From assembly GCF_003634755.1 (NCBI RefSeq), contig NZ_RBXA01000004.1, positions 62,001-126,000 on the forward strand: a stretch of DNA of 64,000 bases, given 5' to 3'. This document shows positions 52,447-62,531 of this stretch, piece by piece. The notes beneath the pieces are model-generated. The model was not told the DNA's origin and made no database searches. It was given only the letters and a program-made list of their open reading frames with translations. The position numbers and the translations under genes were made by a program. Numbering within the stretch: the stretch's first letter is position 1; each line of letters opens with the position of its first letter. The stretch is from Flavobacterium limicola (lineage in GTDB: Bacteria > Bacteroidota > Bacteroidia > Flavobacteriales > Flavobacteriaceae).

Positions 52447-53148
52447 ATGTACATTAACAATCCAAACATAAAGCTTCCTGAAGATCCAAATACTGTTGTT
52501 TGGAAATACTTGGACTTATCTAAGTTTTTAGATTTATTGATGTCTGGAAAATTATTCATGTCGCGATCCGATAAATTTGAAGATCAATATGAAGGCACTT
52601 TCAGCGAACCTACTTTTGAGGAAATAAAAAAACTTTCCATTGACAATCCTGACTTTTTAAACTATTATAAAACACATCGGGAAAAAGTAGCGATTAGCAG
52701 CTGGCATATCAATGAATACGAATCGTTTGCCATGTGGCAGATTTTCACGCAAAATAGTGAAGGCTTGGCAATTCAATCCACAATTGGGCGTTTACAGGAA
52801 TCGCTTATTCCTGAAATAAATTTCAAGCAATATATCGGAGAAGTAAATTACATCGATTACAAAAAAGAACACATTCCGTTTGACGATATGTTTTTTCCTT
52901 TTTTATTCAAACGAAAGAGTTTTCAGTATGAAGGCGAAGTACGCATCATCACTGACATTGGCGAAAGCGATATTAAAATCAATGAAGGATTGAAAATCAA
53001 TGTAAATATCGATCAGTTAATCGAAAAAATATACATTCATCCCAAATCCGAAAACTGGTATAAAAATCTGGTCATTCAATTAGTGAAACAACTTGGATTC
53101 GATTTCACCATTGAAAAATCAGACTTAGAAAGTGATATTTTGATTTAA
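52447..53148 (+). CDS. DUF2971 protein
   Basis: The 233-residue soluble protein has the DUF2971 pattern: VVWKYLDLSKFLDLLMSGKLFMSRSDKFEDQYEG near the start, ISSWHINEYESFAMWQIF in the middle and FKRKSFQYEGEVRII, with IYIHPKSENW late. DUF2971 resembles ADP-ribosyltransferase-like or toxin-associated folds in some reports, and members turn up near defence and mobile genes, but no activity is established. It is on its own between an exporter gene and a convergent lipoprotein gene. Confidence 0.85.
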   Translation: MYINNPNIKLPEDPNTVVWKYLDLSKFLDLLMSGKLFMSRSDKFEDQYEGTFSEPTFEEIKKLSIDNPDFLNYYKTHREKVAISSWHINEYESFAMWQIFTQNSEGLAIQSTIGRLQESLIPEINFKQYIGEVNYIDYKKEHIPFDDMFFPFLFKRKSFQYEGEVRIITDIGESDIKINEGLKINVNIDQLIEKIYIHPKSENWYKNLVIQLVKQLGFDFTIEKSDLESDILI

Positions 53149-53159
53149 AACCAATCTAA

Positions 53160-53882
53160 TTAAACTGGCTCGTAACCAATTATTTTCCATTCCTTTTTTG
53201 ACAAATCAATATAGTAATAATTCACCACATCTTTCTTATCAAATTCGCCATTTTTATTGGTATCCTCAACAGTTCTGTAGTACAAACGATTTTTTGAACT
53301 AATCAATTTCCAGTCGATTAATTCCTGAAAATCATAGGATATCTTCGTGAATTTCTCGCCGCTGATTTCGCTTAAATACAATGCTTTTATATCACTTGTG
53401 TCTAATCTTCCGTCTTTATTCGTATCCATATCAACCATCGTATACACCATAATCTGGTTATTGGTTTTATCAGCAACTGACTTCAAATACGTAGCTGTTT
53501 GAATCAAAACAGGTTTGTCTGTCAATTTTCTGATGGAATCCGAATCAACTTTTTGAAATTTCAAATTCTGCAAAAAACCGGTAATTTCAAATTCGCCATA
53601 ATTAGATATAGTAAAACTCAAATCATTCACGCTGGAAGAACCATATCTCGATTTTATTCCTTTCTCACGAATGCTTAAATCCGCAACAGGATGAATCAAA
53701 TAATCCGTTCCTTCCATTTGAAGTGGCAAATCGGCAATTTGTATCTGACTTGAATCAGCTTTCGCAATTTCTTTTGCTCTGCTCGTTCCATCGTAAGTAA
53801 CTTTTGGTTTTTCAACTTCTTCCTTACAACTCGTTAAAAACAAAATTGCGATTCCTATTAATGTAATATGTAGCTTTTTCAT
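53160..53882 (-). CDS. Lipoprotein with two EF-hand-like calcium loops
   Basis: The 240-residue protein starts with a lipoprotein signal ending in the lipobox LTSCKE (Cys19 as anchor). Two DxNxDG-type loops, DMDTNKDGRLDTSD (about residues 151-164) and EDTNKNGEFDKKD (about 208-220), match calcium-binding EF-hand or dockerin-like loops. The rest is beta-rich and not recognised. It lies 110 bases after the TonB receptor gene on the same strand and may belong to that system. A scaffold, sensor or binding role is a guess. Confidence 0.75.
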   Translation of the reverse strand: MKKLHITLIGIAILFLTSCKEEVEKPKVTYDGTSRAKEIAKADSSQIQIADLPLQMEGTDYLIHPVADLSIREKGIKSRYGSSSVNDLSFTISNYGEFEITGFLQNLKFQKVDSDSIRKLTDKPVLIQTATYLKSVADKTNNQIMVYTMVDMDTNKDGRLDTSDIKALYLSEISGEKFTKISYDFQELIDWKLISSKNRLYYRTVEDTNKNGEFDKKDVVNYYYIDLSKKEWKIIGYEPV

Positions 53883-53992
53883 GTTATTGTACTATTAAAA
53901 TTCAAATGTAATCATTTTTAAAAATGGTAATGGCATTCGATACTTGATTTTAACGAATTAAAATTGGGTTAAACTTTAGTAATTCTGAACGA

Positions 53993-56461
53993 TTATAACT
54001 TCGCAGTAAGCTTAACATTAAAAACTCGTGTTGTCATATAATTGGGAATTGCATATTGATTTTTAGAATATACATCCCGAACCCAAGTATTTGTAATGGC
54101 ATTTTGATTGTCAAAAAGATTAAAAATTTCCAATCCTATCGCCAACTCTTTAAAGTCCTTGAACCAACCCGTATCCTTTTTTACTGTAGTGTTATCTATA
54201 AAAACTTTAGAGAAACCCACATCCACTCGGCGGTAATCATTCAATCTGTTTTGGTACAAATAAGGATCAGCATATGACGGTGAACCGCCTGGCAATCCGG
54301 TATTGTAAAGTAAATTCAGATACAATTTTATACTTGGAATATTAGGCATATAATCTTGAAACAAAAGCCCAAATTTCAATCTTTGATCTGTAGGTCTGGC
54401 AATATATCCTTTGTCATTGCTGTTTTCTTCTGTTTTCAAATAGCCAAAACTAAACCACGATTCCGTTCCGGGCACAAATTCTCCGTTCAAGCGAACATCC
54501 AGTCCTTGCGCATACGCAGTTGCATTATTATTGGCTGCGTAACGAATGCGAACATTGTCAATCGTATATGTATTAACATCTGTCAGCGATTTATAATACA
54601 ACTCCGAAACCAACTTGAAAGGACGATTCCACATCTTAAAACTATAATCATTTCCAATAACAACATGCACCGATTGTTGCGCCTTGGTATTGGGTTGCAC
54701 CATTCCATCCGCATCTCTCAATTCCCTGTAAAATGGCGGCTGATGGTACAATCCTCCCGAAAGTCTAAAAACCATATCTTTCTGCCAATCTGGTTTTATG
54801 GCAAATTGTGCTCTGGGACTAAAAGTAATTTGGGATTTCCCAGTTAAAGCAGAACCTAAGACCTCCCAATTGTGAAAACGAACACCTGCATTATACCAAA
54901 CTTCATTCGACCCAATATTCGATTTTAAACTCCATTGACCATAACCTGAAAATCTATTGATAGAATTAAAATTAGTCGCTCGGATATTTTGATACGGAAC
55001 AAGCGGTCCGGTGTAAGGCGAATACGGCTGATCATTTTTTGGCAAATCAATAATGGGTGGATTCAATGAAAAACCAGCTGAATCAATAACCTCCCACTCT
55101 ATTATTCTATCCCGAATAGATTCTCGTGTATATTTAATTCCCCATTCAAATTGGCTTTCTTTCCAATCGTGAAAACCTTTTATCTCCGTGTTTACAATCA
55201 AGGCATCCAAATCGTTTCTAGCATGACTCAGCTGCGATCCAATTCCTCTCGTAAAAGCAACTTCTCCAAAAGTTTCTGATCCAATACTGGAATCCACTTC
55301 TCCTAATCGGTATTGAGCGAAAATATCTAAATATTCTTGTTCTAAAGTATGAAAAACAGAACTGATAAATTTCAACGTAAAATTATCCGAAACATTGAAA
55401 GTTGTTTTTAAAGCTCCAAAATACGTATCGTATTTGTCCTTTTCCTGACCTTCATAAAAAACAGTCAGTGCCATAGGATTATCTATGGTTCCAAAATTAG
55501 TCTGTCTGGTTAATGGCTGATATTGGTATTTATTTTGAGAAATATTTCCCAAAAAACTCCACTGCCATTTAGCCGATGCTTGATAATTTACATTGGTTTG
55601 AATATCCGCAAAGGAAGGCGTAAAATTCGTTTGAGTTTCTTGACTTTTTACTAACAGGCTGTTATTTCGGTATCGAACTCCTGTAACCGCTGACCATTTT
55701 CTATTCTTTGACACCGCATCAACGGAAAGGCTACCGCCTAGAAAACTCGCTTCAAGGCTTGCGCCAAATTTAAGCGGTTTTCTGTAAGTAATATCTAAAA
55801 CAGAAGACAATTTATCTCCAAACTTGGCTTGAAAACCTCCTGCCGAAAAATCAACATTTTGCACTAAATCCGTATTGGTAAAACTCAGCCCTTCTTGTTG
55901 TCCCGAACGAATAAGAAACGGGCGATAGACTTCAATTTCATTTACATAAACCAAATTTTCGTCATAATTTCCACCACGCACAGCGTATTGTGTACTCAAT
56001 TCATTATTAGAATTTACTCCAGGTAAGGTTTTTAAAATGTTTTCAATTCCGGCATTTGCTCCAGGAATTTTTCGAATCATTTCGGGCTCAATTGTAGCAA
56101 CACCCTGAATCAACTTTCGGTTATTCGATGTCACAATAACTTCTCCCATTTGTTCCTCCTGATCACTCATAACAGGATTGAACTCCTTTTGTTCATTGGA
56201 ATCCAAAGAAAAAATTATAGTTATTTTTTTTAACGAGACATGTGTAAAAACTAACGTTACATTTTGGTTCGCGGGAACTTTTATATCGTAAAATCCATTT
56301 TGATTGGATTGAGTACCAATACTCGAATAAGAAACATTTACATTTTCTACCGGTTGATTGTTTTTATCTAAAATAACTCCTTTTATTCTAGCCGTTTGAG
56401 CCAATAAAGGTAGGCTTGCAAAGCAAAAAAAGAAAACAAAAATTAATTTATTAGTACTCAA
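53993..56461 (-). CDS. TonB-dependent outer-membrane receptor with carboxypeptidase-regulatory-like N-domain
   Basis: The 822-residue protein has a signal peptide ending PLLAQ, a carboxypeptidase D regulatory-like beta domain (about 22-105; IKGVILDKNNQPVENVNVSY), a plug (about 110-235; IPGANAGIENILKTLPGVN, YAVRGGNYDENLVYVNEIEVY) and a 22-strand barrel ending in an aromatic-rich NVKLTAKL tail. It takes up a large ligand with energy from TonB. There is no SusD partner, so it is not a SusC/SusD polysaccharide system. It is encoded 12 bases after the M23 peptidase gene. Confidence 0.9.
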   Translation of the reverse strand: MSTNKLIFVFFFCFASLPLLAQTARIKGVILDKNNQPVENVNVSYSSIGTQSNQNGFYDIKVPANQNVTLVFTHVSLKKITIIFSLDSNEQKEFNPVMSDQEEQMGEVIVTSNNRKLIQGVATIEPEMIRKIPGANAGIENILKTLPGVNSNNELSTQYAVRGGNYDENLVYVNEIEVYRPFLIRSGQQEGLSFTNTDLVQNVDFSAGGFQAKFGDKLSSVLDITYRKPLKFGASLEASFLGGSLSVDAVSKNRKWSAVTGVRYRNNSLLVKSQETQTNFTPSFADIQTNVNYQASAKWQWSFLGNISQNKYQYQPLTRQTNFGTIDNPMALTVFYEGQEKDKYDTYFGALKTTFNVSDNFTLKFISSVFHTLEQEYLDIFAQYRLGEVDSSIGSETFGEVAFTRGIGSQLSHARNDLDALIVNTEIKGFHDWKESQFEWGIKYTRESIRDRIIEWEVIDSAGFSLNPPIIDLPKNDQPYSPYTGPLVPYQNIRATNFNSINRFSGYGQWSLKSNIGSNEVWYNAGVRFHNWEVLGSALTGKSQITFSPRAQFAIKPDWQKDMVFRLSGGLYHQPPFYRELRDADGMVQPNTKAQQSVHVVIGNDYSFKMWNRPFKLVSELYYKSLTDVNTYTIDNVRIRYAANNNATAYAQGLDVRLNGEFVPGTESWFSFGYLKTEENSNDKGYIARPTDQRLKFGLLFQDYMPNIPSIKLYLNLLYNTGLPGGSPSYADPYLYQNRLNDYRRVDVGFSKVFIDNTTVKKDTGWFKDFKELAIGLEIFNLFDNQNAITNTWVRDVYSKNQYAIPNYMTTRVFNVKLTAKL

Positions 56462-56473
56462 GTGATTTGGTTT

Positions 56474-58171
56474 TTATTTTTTTTGGCTTCTAAAAAAACG
56501 AGTTTCAAAGGTAGTTGAATTTCCTACATTATCAATCACCACAACTTTTAAATCATTTGCACCATCAGTGGCAATTCCATCATTGAAATAATGGGTTAGT
56601 TTTCTGGTTTTGTTATCATATTCAAATAAGATCCATTTTCCGTTTAAATAGCCATTATATGATTTTATACCTGACACGTCATCGTAAATAGAAAGCTGAA
56701 TTGTTTTTTGCTCGCTGATCCATTTCCCTTCTACAGGAATGGCAATACTTACTTTTGGCGCAACCGTATCAGAAACCAAAGCATATTTTCCTAAAATTTT
56801 AACTTTTGTATTGAATACGCTGTCCTTTCTATAAGTTGGATTATAACTTACTTTTTTTCCTTCGATTCTACCAATGAACATTTTTTCTCTTTGCGCTTCA
56901 GTCGATTTTATATCTTCAATTGAAACCGTAAAATTAGTGTGAGCAGGAACCGTGTCGTCATGCAAAAACAACGTATCATTTTTTACATCAAAATTCAAAT
57001 CAAAATCTTCGTAAAAAGTTCCCGCAGGAAAGAAAACCGACATATTCGATAAAGCAAAATTGCTGTCTTTATTAGCTTTTATAAAATAGTTCGATTGCAT
57101 TGGCTCAGGACTTATTATTGTAGTCAATAAATCATATTGAACAGGAATGGCTATTGTTTTTTTATTTCCAAAGAAATCAGAAACTTCTATGCGATACAGC
57201 GAGCCTAAATTTGGCGTTACCTGCAAAACACCTTTGTTTTCATCGGCCTGAATAAAGCTCAAATTATAAGGTGTTTTCATGAATAATTTCTGAACGCGTT
57301 GTTGCATTTTCTTATATCGCGAGTAATCAATTAGCGCATTGATATAGCGCATATCATCAAATGAATACGTGTTGAATTCATATCCAAAATTTGGTTTTCC
57401 GTTATAAAAAGACTGCACTTTATACACTCCATTATTATTAAACGAAACATCATCTGTGTCATAAGCCGAAATACCAAAACCGATGGAACCATTTGCAACA
57501 ACTTTGTCTGACAAATAAGTTCCGTCTTTTTGTAAAGAAACATTCAGTAATAACGGCCGTTTAGAATTATTGACCGTAGTTTTTGAATCCAAAGGATATA
57601 CGTAAACTCCAGATATGATTGGTTTTTTCGTGTCTTTTAAAAATTTATTAAATCCAAAAAGCATCGGATTAATGATAAACTCCGTTTTAGAATCCCGAAA
57701 TTCAAAATGCAGATGTGGTCCTTCTGAAGCTCCTGTATTTCCAGAAAAAGCAATAATTTCTCCTTTTTTCACAACCATTTCATCTGGCTTCAAAAACATT
57801 TCAATTTCAAATGATTGTTCTTTATAGTGCGTTTTCTTGATGTAGTTTTCTATTTCACCATTGGCTATTTTTAAATGCCCATAAACGGAAGTAAAACCAT
57901 TAGGATGGTTGATGTAAATTGTTTTTCCGTTGCCAAAAGTAGATATCTTTATTCTTGAAACATAGCCATCGGCAACGGCATACACTTTTAATCCTTCTTT
58001 TTGTTGCGTTCTCAAATCAAAACCGGCATGAAAATGATTGGGTCTTAACTCTCCAAAATTCCCCGATAATTGCATCGGAATATCTAAAGGAGATCTAAAA
58101 TAATCTTTTGGATAGTCAACCTGTGCAAAAACAACAGTACAGAAAAATAAAAAATATATAGAAAATCTCAT
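56474..58171 (-). CDS. M23-family (LytM) metallopeptidase
   Basis: The 565-residue secreted protein has a signal peptide ending VVFAQ and a LytM domain (about 35-165) with the zinc ligands His48 and Asp52 in HFHAGFD and His155 in GPHLHFEF, plus His153. It hydrolyses peptidoglycan cross-links. The large C-terminal part (about 170-565) has repeated beta-sandwich-like segments (LYRIEVSDFFGN, NFTVSIEDIKS, IKSYNGYLNGKWILFEYD) that may bind the wall or a partner. It is the first gene before the TonB receptor gene. Confidence 0.88.
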   Translation of the reverse strand: MRFSIYFLFFCTVVFAQVDYPKDYFRSPLDIPMQLSGNFGELRPNHFHAGFDLRTQQKEGLKVYAVADGYVSRIKISTFGNGKTIYINHPNGFTSVYGHLKIANGEIENYIKKTHYKEQSFEIEMFLKPDEMVVKKGEIIAFSGNTGASEGPHLHFEFRDSKTEFIINPMLFGFNKFLKDTKKPIISGVYVYPLDSKTTVNNSKRPLLLNVSLQKDGTYLSDKVVANGSIGFGISAYDTDDVSFNNNGVYKVQSFYNGKPNFGYEFNTYSFDDMRYINALIDYSRYKKMQQRVQKLFMKTPYNLSFIQADENKGVLQVTPNLGSLYRIEVSDFFGNKKTIAIPVQYDLLTTIISPEPMQSNYFIKANKDSNFALSNMSVFFPAGTFYEDFDLNFDVKNDTLFLHDDTVPAHTNFTVSIEDIKSTEAQREKMFIGRIEGKKVSYNPTYRKDSVFNTKVKILGKYALVSDTVAPKVSIAIPVEGKWISEQKTIQLSIYDDVSGIKSYNGYLNGKWILFEYDNKTRKLTHYFNDGIATDGANDLKVVVIDNVGNSTTFETRFFRSQKK

Positions 58172-58287
58172 GGTTTACATTTTTGCTAAGATAAAAAAAA
58201 GTATTTAAAACATGCTTGAAAAAAAAATTCATAACCATTTGTCCAACTGATATTTAATTTATTTAATGCAAAAAAAATAATAAAATA

Positions 58288-58317
58288 TTGCAAAATTAAA
58301 AAGGAATACTAACTTTG
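58288..58317 (+). promoter_or_regulatory. Promoter of the coiled-coil/zapA/6S/rny locus
   Basis: TTG (58288-58290), a 19-base spacer and taactttg (58310-58317) match the flavobacterial consensus exactly and precede the ATG at 58346 by 28 bases. Confidence 0.65.
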
Positions 58318-58345
58318 TATGATTATGTAATGAATAGGATATATA

Positions 58346-58636
58346 ATGAGTGCAATTGCAGAAATTATTGATACTCTTGAAAATAAAGTCGAAAAACTTT
58401 TTATTAAAATGAAAAGTTTAGAGAAAAACAATCAAGATTTGACAACCGAATTAACAAAAACTGCATCCATAATACAAACTCAGTCACAAGAGATTGAAGC
58501 GCTAAAAACGCAATATGAAACACTCAAAGTAGCAAACACATTACTAGGCAGTGACGATAATAAAAGAGATACGAAGCTTAAAATAAATTCATTAATTCGC
58601 GAAATTGATTACTGTATAGCACAGCTATCAGATTAA
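58346..58636 (+). CDS. Small coiled-coil protein, ZapB-like
   Basis: The 96-residue protein is almost one long coiled coil (about 5-70, with heptads like KVEKLFIKMKSLEKNNQDL and IEALKTQYETLK). It has no membrane segment. Small coiled-coil proteins next to ZapA act in E. coli as ZapB, which helps organise the Z-ring, and the same pairing here supports a cell-division role. The sequence itself has no specific ZapB signature, so the call is by context. zapA starts 8 bases later. Confidence 0.7.
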   Translation: MSAIAEIIDTLENKVEKLFIKMKSLEKNNQDLTTELTKTASIIQTQSQEIEALKTQYETLKVANTLLGSDDNKRDTKLKINSLIREIDYCIAQLSD

Positions 58637-58644
58637 TAAAAGAT

Positions 58645-58938
58645 ATGGACGAAAAGCTTAAAATTAAAATATCAATAGCAGACAGAGTCTACCCATTAAC
58701 GGTTGATCTATCACAGGAAGAAGGCCTTAGAAGCGCTTCAAAAAAAATTGATAAGATGATAAAGCAATTTGAAGAAAATTATGCCGTTCGTGACAAACAA
58801 GATGTTTTGGCAATGTGTGCCTTACAATTTGCCTCACAAACGGAACAAAAACAAATTGATAATACCATTGATGGAGAAGCAACCATTGAAAGAATTAAAA
58901 AAATCAATGCGATTTTAGATCAATATCTCGACAAATAA
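58645..58938 (+). CDS. zapA: Cell division protein ZapA
   Basis: The 97-residue protein fits ZapA: an N-terminal beta part with KIKISIADRVYPLTVDLSQEEGLRSASKKID and a C-terminal helix with ALQFASQTEQKQID and IERIKKINAILDQYL. ZapA tetramers bind FtsZ and bundle its filaments at midcell. It lies 8 bases after the coiled-coil gene, and the 6S-like RNA follows, the same order (zapA then 6S) as in E. coli. Confidence 0.9.
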   Translation: MDEKLKIKISIADRVYPLTVDLSQEEGLRSASKKIDKMIKQFEENYAVRDKQDVLAMCALQFASQTEQKQIDNTIDGEATIERIKKINAILDQYLDK

Positions 58939-58960
58939 ACGTTCTTTACAAAAACTAAGA

Positions 58961-59126
58961 TACTGCCTACATTAGTTCACATTTGGTAAACTCAACACTA
59001 ACAATTTAGAATGAGCAAATCATCGTTACTATAGCAAGCCAATTCAGTTTGGAAGCTTGAACAACGAGTTAGCTCAAAACTTGTCTTTTCGAGTTTATTC
59101 AATTCACTCTAATGTAGGCTTTTTTA
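58961..59126 (+). ncRNA. ssrS: 6S RNA (SsrS)-like RNA
   Basis: The stretch of about 150-165 bases between zapA and rny is closed by a perfect 11-base stem, gcctacattag (58965-58975) with ctaatgtaggc (59109-59119), directly followed by a T-run, as in a structured RNA ending in its own terminator. The interior has inner pairings and an open central part, as expected for 6S RNA, which mimics an open promoter and binds RNA polymerase in stationary phase. The position next to zapA agrees with E. coli and with other Bacteroidetes. Sequence conservation could not be tested here. Confidence 0.75.
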
Positions 59127-59145
59127 TATATAAATTTTAAAAACC

Positions 59146-60711
59146 ATGGACAACATATTAACGATTATTATTTCAGGAATTATAGGCATTGCGGGAGGTT
59201 TTGGTATCGCCAAACTGATAGAAAAAAGCAATATTTCAAACTTAATTAAAAATTCAAAAAAAGAAGCAGCATCCATTTTGAAAGATGCAAATCTGGAAGC
59301 TGAAAACATAAAAAAAGATAAAATTCTTCAAGCAAAAGAGAAATTTATCGAATTAAAATCAGAACACGAACAAGTTATTTTATCCCGTGATAAAAAAGTT
59401 GCTGAGATAGAAAAAAGAGTTCGCGATAAAGAATCTCAAATTTCTAACGAATTATCAAAAGCTAAAAAAGTAAATGATGATTTTGAAGCAAAAACTTTAG
59501 AGTACACCACTAAAATTGAAAATTTAGATAAGAAACAAGCTGAAGTTGACAAATTACATAAAAGTCAATTGCAGCAGTTAGAAGTTATCTCTGGTTTATC
59601 TGCTGAAGAAGCTAAAGATCAATTAGTAGAAGGACTGAAAGCAGAAGCAAAAAGCAAAGCAATGTCTCATATTCAAGACACTATTGAAGAGGCAAAATTA
59701 ACAGCACAACAAGAAGCTAAAAAAATAATCATCAATACCATTCAAAGAGTTGGTACAGAAGAAGCAGTAGAAAACTGCGTTTCGGTATTTAACATTGAAT
59801 CTGACGATGTAAAAGGTAGAATCATTGGTCGTGAAGGTAGAAATATCCGCGCACTGGAAGCTGCAACTGGAGTAGAAATCATTGTAGATGATACACCGGA
59901 AGCTATAATACTTTCTTGTTTTGATCCTGTACGTAGAGAAATTGCACGTTTGGCATTACACAAACTGGTAACTGACGGAAGAATACATCCGGCTCGTATT
60001 GAAGAAGTAGTTGCAAAAACTGCTAAACAAATTGACGATGAAATTATAGAAGTTGGTAAACGTACCGTTATCGATTTAGGAATTCACGGATTACACCCTG
60101 AATTGATTAAAGTGGTAGGACGTATGAAATACCGTTCTTCTTACGGACAAAACTTATTGCAACACTCCCGTGAAGTTTCTAAACTTTGTGGAATCATGGC
60201 TGCTGAACTTGGCCTAAACGTAAAACTGGCTAAAAGAGCTGGTTTATTACACGATATTGGTAAAGTTCCAGATGCCGAAAGTGATTTACCTCACGCATTA
60301 TTAGGAATGCAATGGGCTGAGAAATATGGTGAAAAAGAAGAGGTTTGCAACGCTATTGGAGCGCACCACGATGAGATTGAAATGAAATCATTACTATCTC
60401 CAATTATTCAGGTTTGTGATGCTATATCAGGAGCACGACCAGGAGCAAGAAGACAAGTATTGGATTCTTACATTCAACGTTTGAAAGATCTTGAAGAAGT
60501 AGCTTATGGATTCAGCGGTGTGAAAAATGCTTATGCCATTCAAGCCGGTAGAGAACTTCGTGTAATTGTGGAAAGCGAAAAAGTTTCGGATGAAAATGCC
60601 GCTAACTTATCTTTTGACATCTCACAAAAAATCCAAACGGAAATGACCTATCCAGGACAAGTTAAAGTAACTGTAATTCGTGAAACAAGAGCAGTGAATA
60701 TTGCTAAATAA
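59146..60711 (+). CDS. rny: Ribonuclease Y
   Basis: The 521-residue membrane-anchored endoribonuclease begins RNA decay. It has an N-terminal membrane helix (about residues 3-24), a long coiled coil (about 30-190), a KH domain ([26 protein letters not shown], about 223-250) and an HD domain with the metal motif in [11 protein letters not shown] near residue 366 and the upstream His in [11 protein letters not shown]. The ending fits the family. It follows the 6S-like RNA and ends at a strong terminator. Confidence 0.95.
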   Translation: MDNILTIIISGIIGIAGGFGIAKLIEKSNISNLIKNSKKEAASILKDANLEAENIKKDKILQAKEKFIELKSEHEQVILSRDKKVAEIEKRVRDKESQISNELSKAKKVNDDFEAKTLEYTTKIENLDKKQAEVDKLHKSQLQQLEVISGLSAEEAKDQLVEGLKAEAKSKAMSHIQDTIEEAKLTAQQEAKKIIINTIQRVGTEEAVENCVSVFNIESDDVKGRIIGREGRNIRALEAATGVEIIVDDTPEAIILSCFDPVRREIARLALHKLVTDGRIHPARIEEVVAKTAKQIDDEIIEVGKRTVIDLGIHGLHPELIKVVGRMKYRSSYGQNLLQHSREVSKLCGIMAAELGLNVKLAKRAGLLHDIGKVPDAESDLPHALLGMQWAEKYGEKEEVCNAIGAHHDEIEMKSLLSPIIQVCDAISGARPGARRQVLDSYIQRLKDLEEVAYGFSGVKNAYAIQAGRELRVIVESEKVSDENAANLSFDISQKIQTEMTYPGQVKVTVIRETRAVNIAK

Positions 60712-60731
60712 TTTATTGAATTTTACACATA

Positions 60732-60761
60732 AAAAAACTTCTCATCACTGAGAAGTTTTTT
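60732..60761 (+). terminator. Rho-independent terminator after rny
   Basis: The perfect stem of 13 bases (60732-60744 with 60749-60761; core acttctca/tgagaagt) around loop tcac with a T-run lies about 20 bases past the rny stop. Confidence 0.9.
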
Positions 60762-60818
60762 TTGTACTATAAGCGAATCACTTTAAAAGATATTTTATTG
60801 CATATAGAAACCCGTTAA

Positions 60819-62345
60819 TTAATCATTCAAACTCTCGTTAAAAGTGATTTTAAAAGTAGTTCCTACTCCTACTTCACTTTCGACTGAAACCGTACCTTTC
60901 ATCGATTCAATCTGGTTCTTTGTTATGTATAAACCAAGACCATGGGCTTCCTTATGATTGTGAAACGTTTTATACATCCCAAAAAGAGAATCACCATGTT
61001 TTTTCAAATCGATGCCCAAACCATTGTCGGAAATTGATACCGTTTTCTTCCCGTTTTCTAATGAAAAAGTAAATTTTATAACAATTGGTTTTTCTGGATT
61101 TGAATATTTTATGGCATTTGTTGTGAAATTCAACAAAATACTTTCTAAGTAGGCTGGATTAAAATCAACAAAAACACCATCCGGAATATCATTAATAATA
61201 GTGACCTGATTCTGATTCTTTAAATCTCGAATCAAATCCAATGTCTTATTTAAATATAAATTCAACTCTAAAGATTTAATTGGAATATTCGAATTGCTTT
61301 GTATTTGGACTAATTGAGTTAAATTTACTATCGTCTCGTTTAAGTCATTCGACACTGTTCTCAGATGAGACATCATTTCTTTATTGGTCTCTAAATCATC
61401 CTCAGAATCAATAAAATCTAATATCGATTTGATGTTTCCCGCCTGAGTATTTAGATTATGGGATACAATATGTGAAAAATTTAATAGCCTACTGTTTTGC
61501 TGACTATATAATTCCATTGTTTTTATTAACTCTAATTCTTTTTCTTTTTGGGAGGAAATATCGGTGTGCGTACCTATAACTCGAAGTGGTTTCCCATTAT
61601 TGTCACGTTCAATGACTTTCCCTCTGTCCAAAATCCATTTATATTTTCCACTTGAAGTTAAAACACGATGGTAATTTTCATAAAAAGGCGTCTTATTGTC
61701 TAAATGATCCTGAATTTCAGAATAATATTTTGCCAAATCATCCGGATGCACAATTTCATCCCAACGTTCCGGATTATCAAAAATATCCAACGATTCCTGT
61801 TCGAGGATTTTCATCGATTGCGAAGAATAAAAAACTTTATTAGTTGTTAAATCCCAATCCCAAACTCCTGCTGTTGAAGCTTCAAGAGCAAATTTAAAAC
61901 GTTCTTCAGAAATTTTAAGTTTGGTTTCCTGTTCTTTTAAATCGGTTATATCAGAAATTCTTCCATAAAAAGCAACATTCCCATTCGGATACAACTCTGG
62001 TTTAGAGGAAACTTTTAGCCATCGTAATCCCTTTTCAGGTAATAAAACCCGAAACTCAAAATCCCATCTTACTATATTTCTTTTTGCATCTACCAATGAC
62101 TGAAAGAAAGGCAATCGGTCCGCTTCAAATATCCTTTCATAGACTTTGAATTTGTCATTATCCGAAAAATGATCTGAAGACAACTCAAAAAAATCCATCA
62201 CCGATTTACTCACTATCGGAAATAAATAGGTATTGTCAGGAGCAATAATAAATTCAAAAATCAAATCTGGAATTTCTTTTAATAATTTTGTGTAAAAATT
62301 ATTTATCTCTTGGCAATTTTCGTTTTGGGAAAAATCAAAAACCAT
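60819..62345 (-). CDS. PAS-domain sensor histidine kinase
   Basis: The 508-residue cytoplasmic protein has two PAS/PAC modules (about residues 10-135 and 140-270; the second is FALEASTAGVWDWDLTTNKVFY to PLRVIGTHTDIS), a coiled linker, an H-box with FSHIVSHNLNTQAGNI and a GHKL ATPase domain with the N-box ILLNFTTNAIKYS, G1 ISDNGLGIDL and GLGLYI. No membrane segment and no receiver domain are present, so it senses an internal signal and signals to a separate response regulator that is not adjacent. The PAS ligand is unknown. Confidence 0.92.
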   Translation of the reverse strand: MVFDFSQNENCQEINNFYTKLLKEIPDLIFEFIIAPDNTYLFPIVSKSVMDFFELSSDHFSDNDKFKVYERIFEADRLPFFQSLVDAKRNIVRWDFEFRVLLPEKGLRWLKVSSKPELYPNGNVAFYGRISDITDLKEQETKLKISEERFKFALEASTAGVWDWDLTTNKVFYSSQSMKILEQESLDIFDNPERWDEIVHPDDLAKYYSEIQDHLDNKTPFYENYHRVLTSSGKYKWILDRGKVIERDNNGKPLRVIGTHTDISSQKEKELELIKTMELYSQQNSRLLNFSHIVSHNLNTQAGNIKSILDFIDSEDDLETNKEMMSHLRTVSNDLNETIVNLTQLVQIQSNSNIPIKSLELNLYLNKTLDLIRDLKNQNQVTIINDIPDGVFVDFNPAYLESILLNFTTNAIKYSNPEKPIVIKFTFSLENGKKTVSISDNGLGIDLKKHGDSLFGMYKTFHNHKEAHGLGLYITKNQIESMKGTVSVESEVGVGTTFKITFNESLND

Positions 62346-62531
62346 AACAACTTTTCATATCATTTATATAGGATAACAATTTATAGTATATTTTTAATTT
62401 AACCATTAAAAAAATATATAATAACACAAATTTAATGAGATTTTAAGACAAATGATTAGAAATCCCATTTTAAGTTCAATCCATGACTCTTTTCATTCTT
62501 CAATAATCTGAAATGTAAATGAACCAAAATG

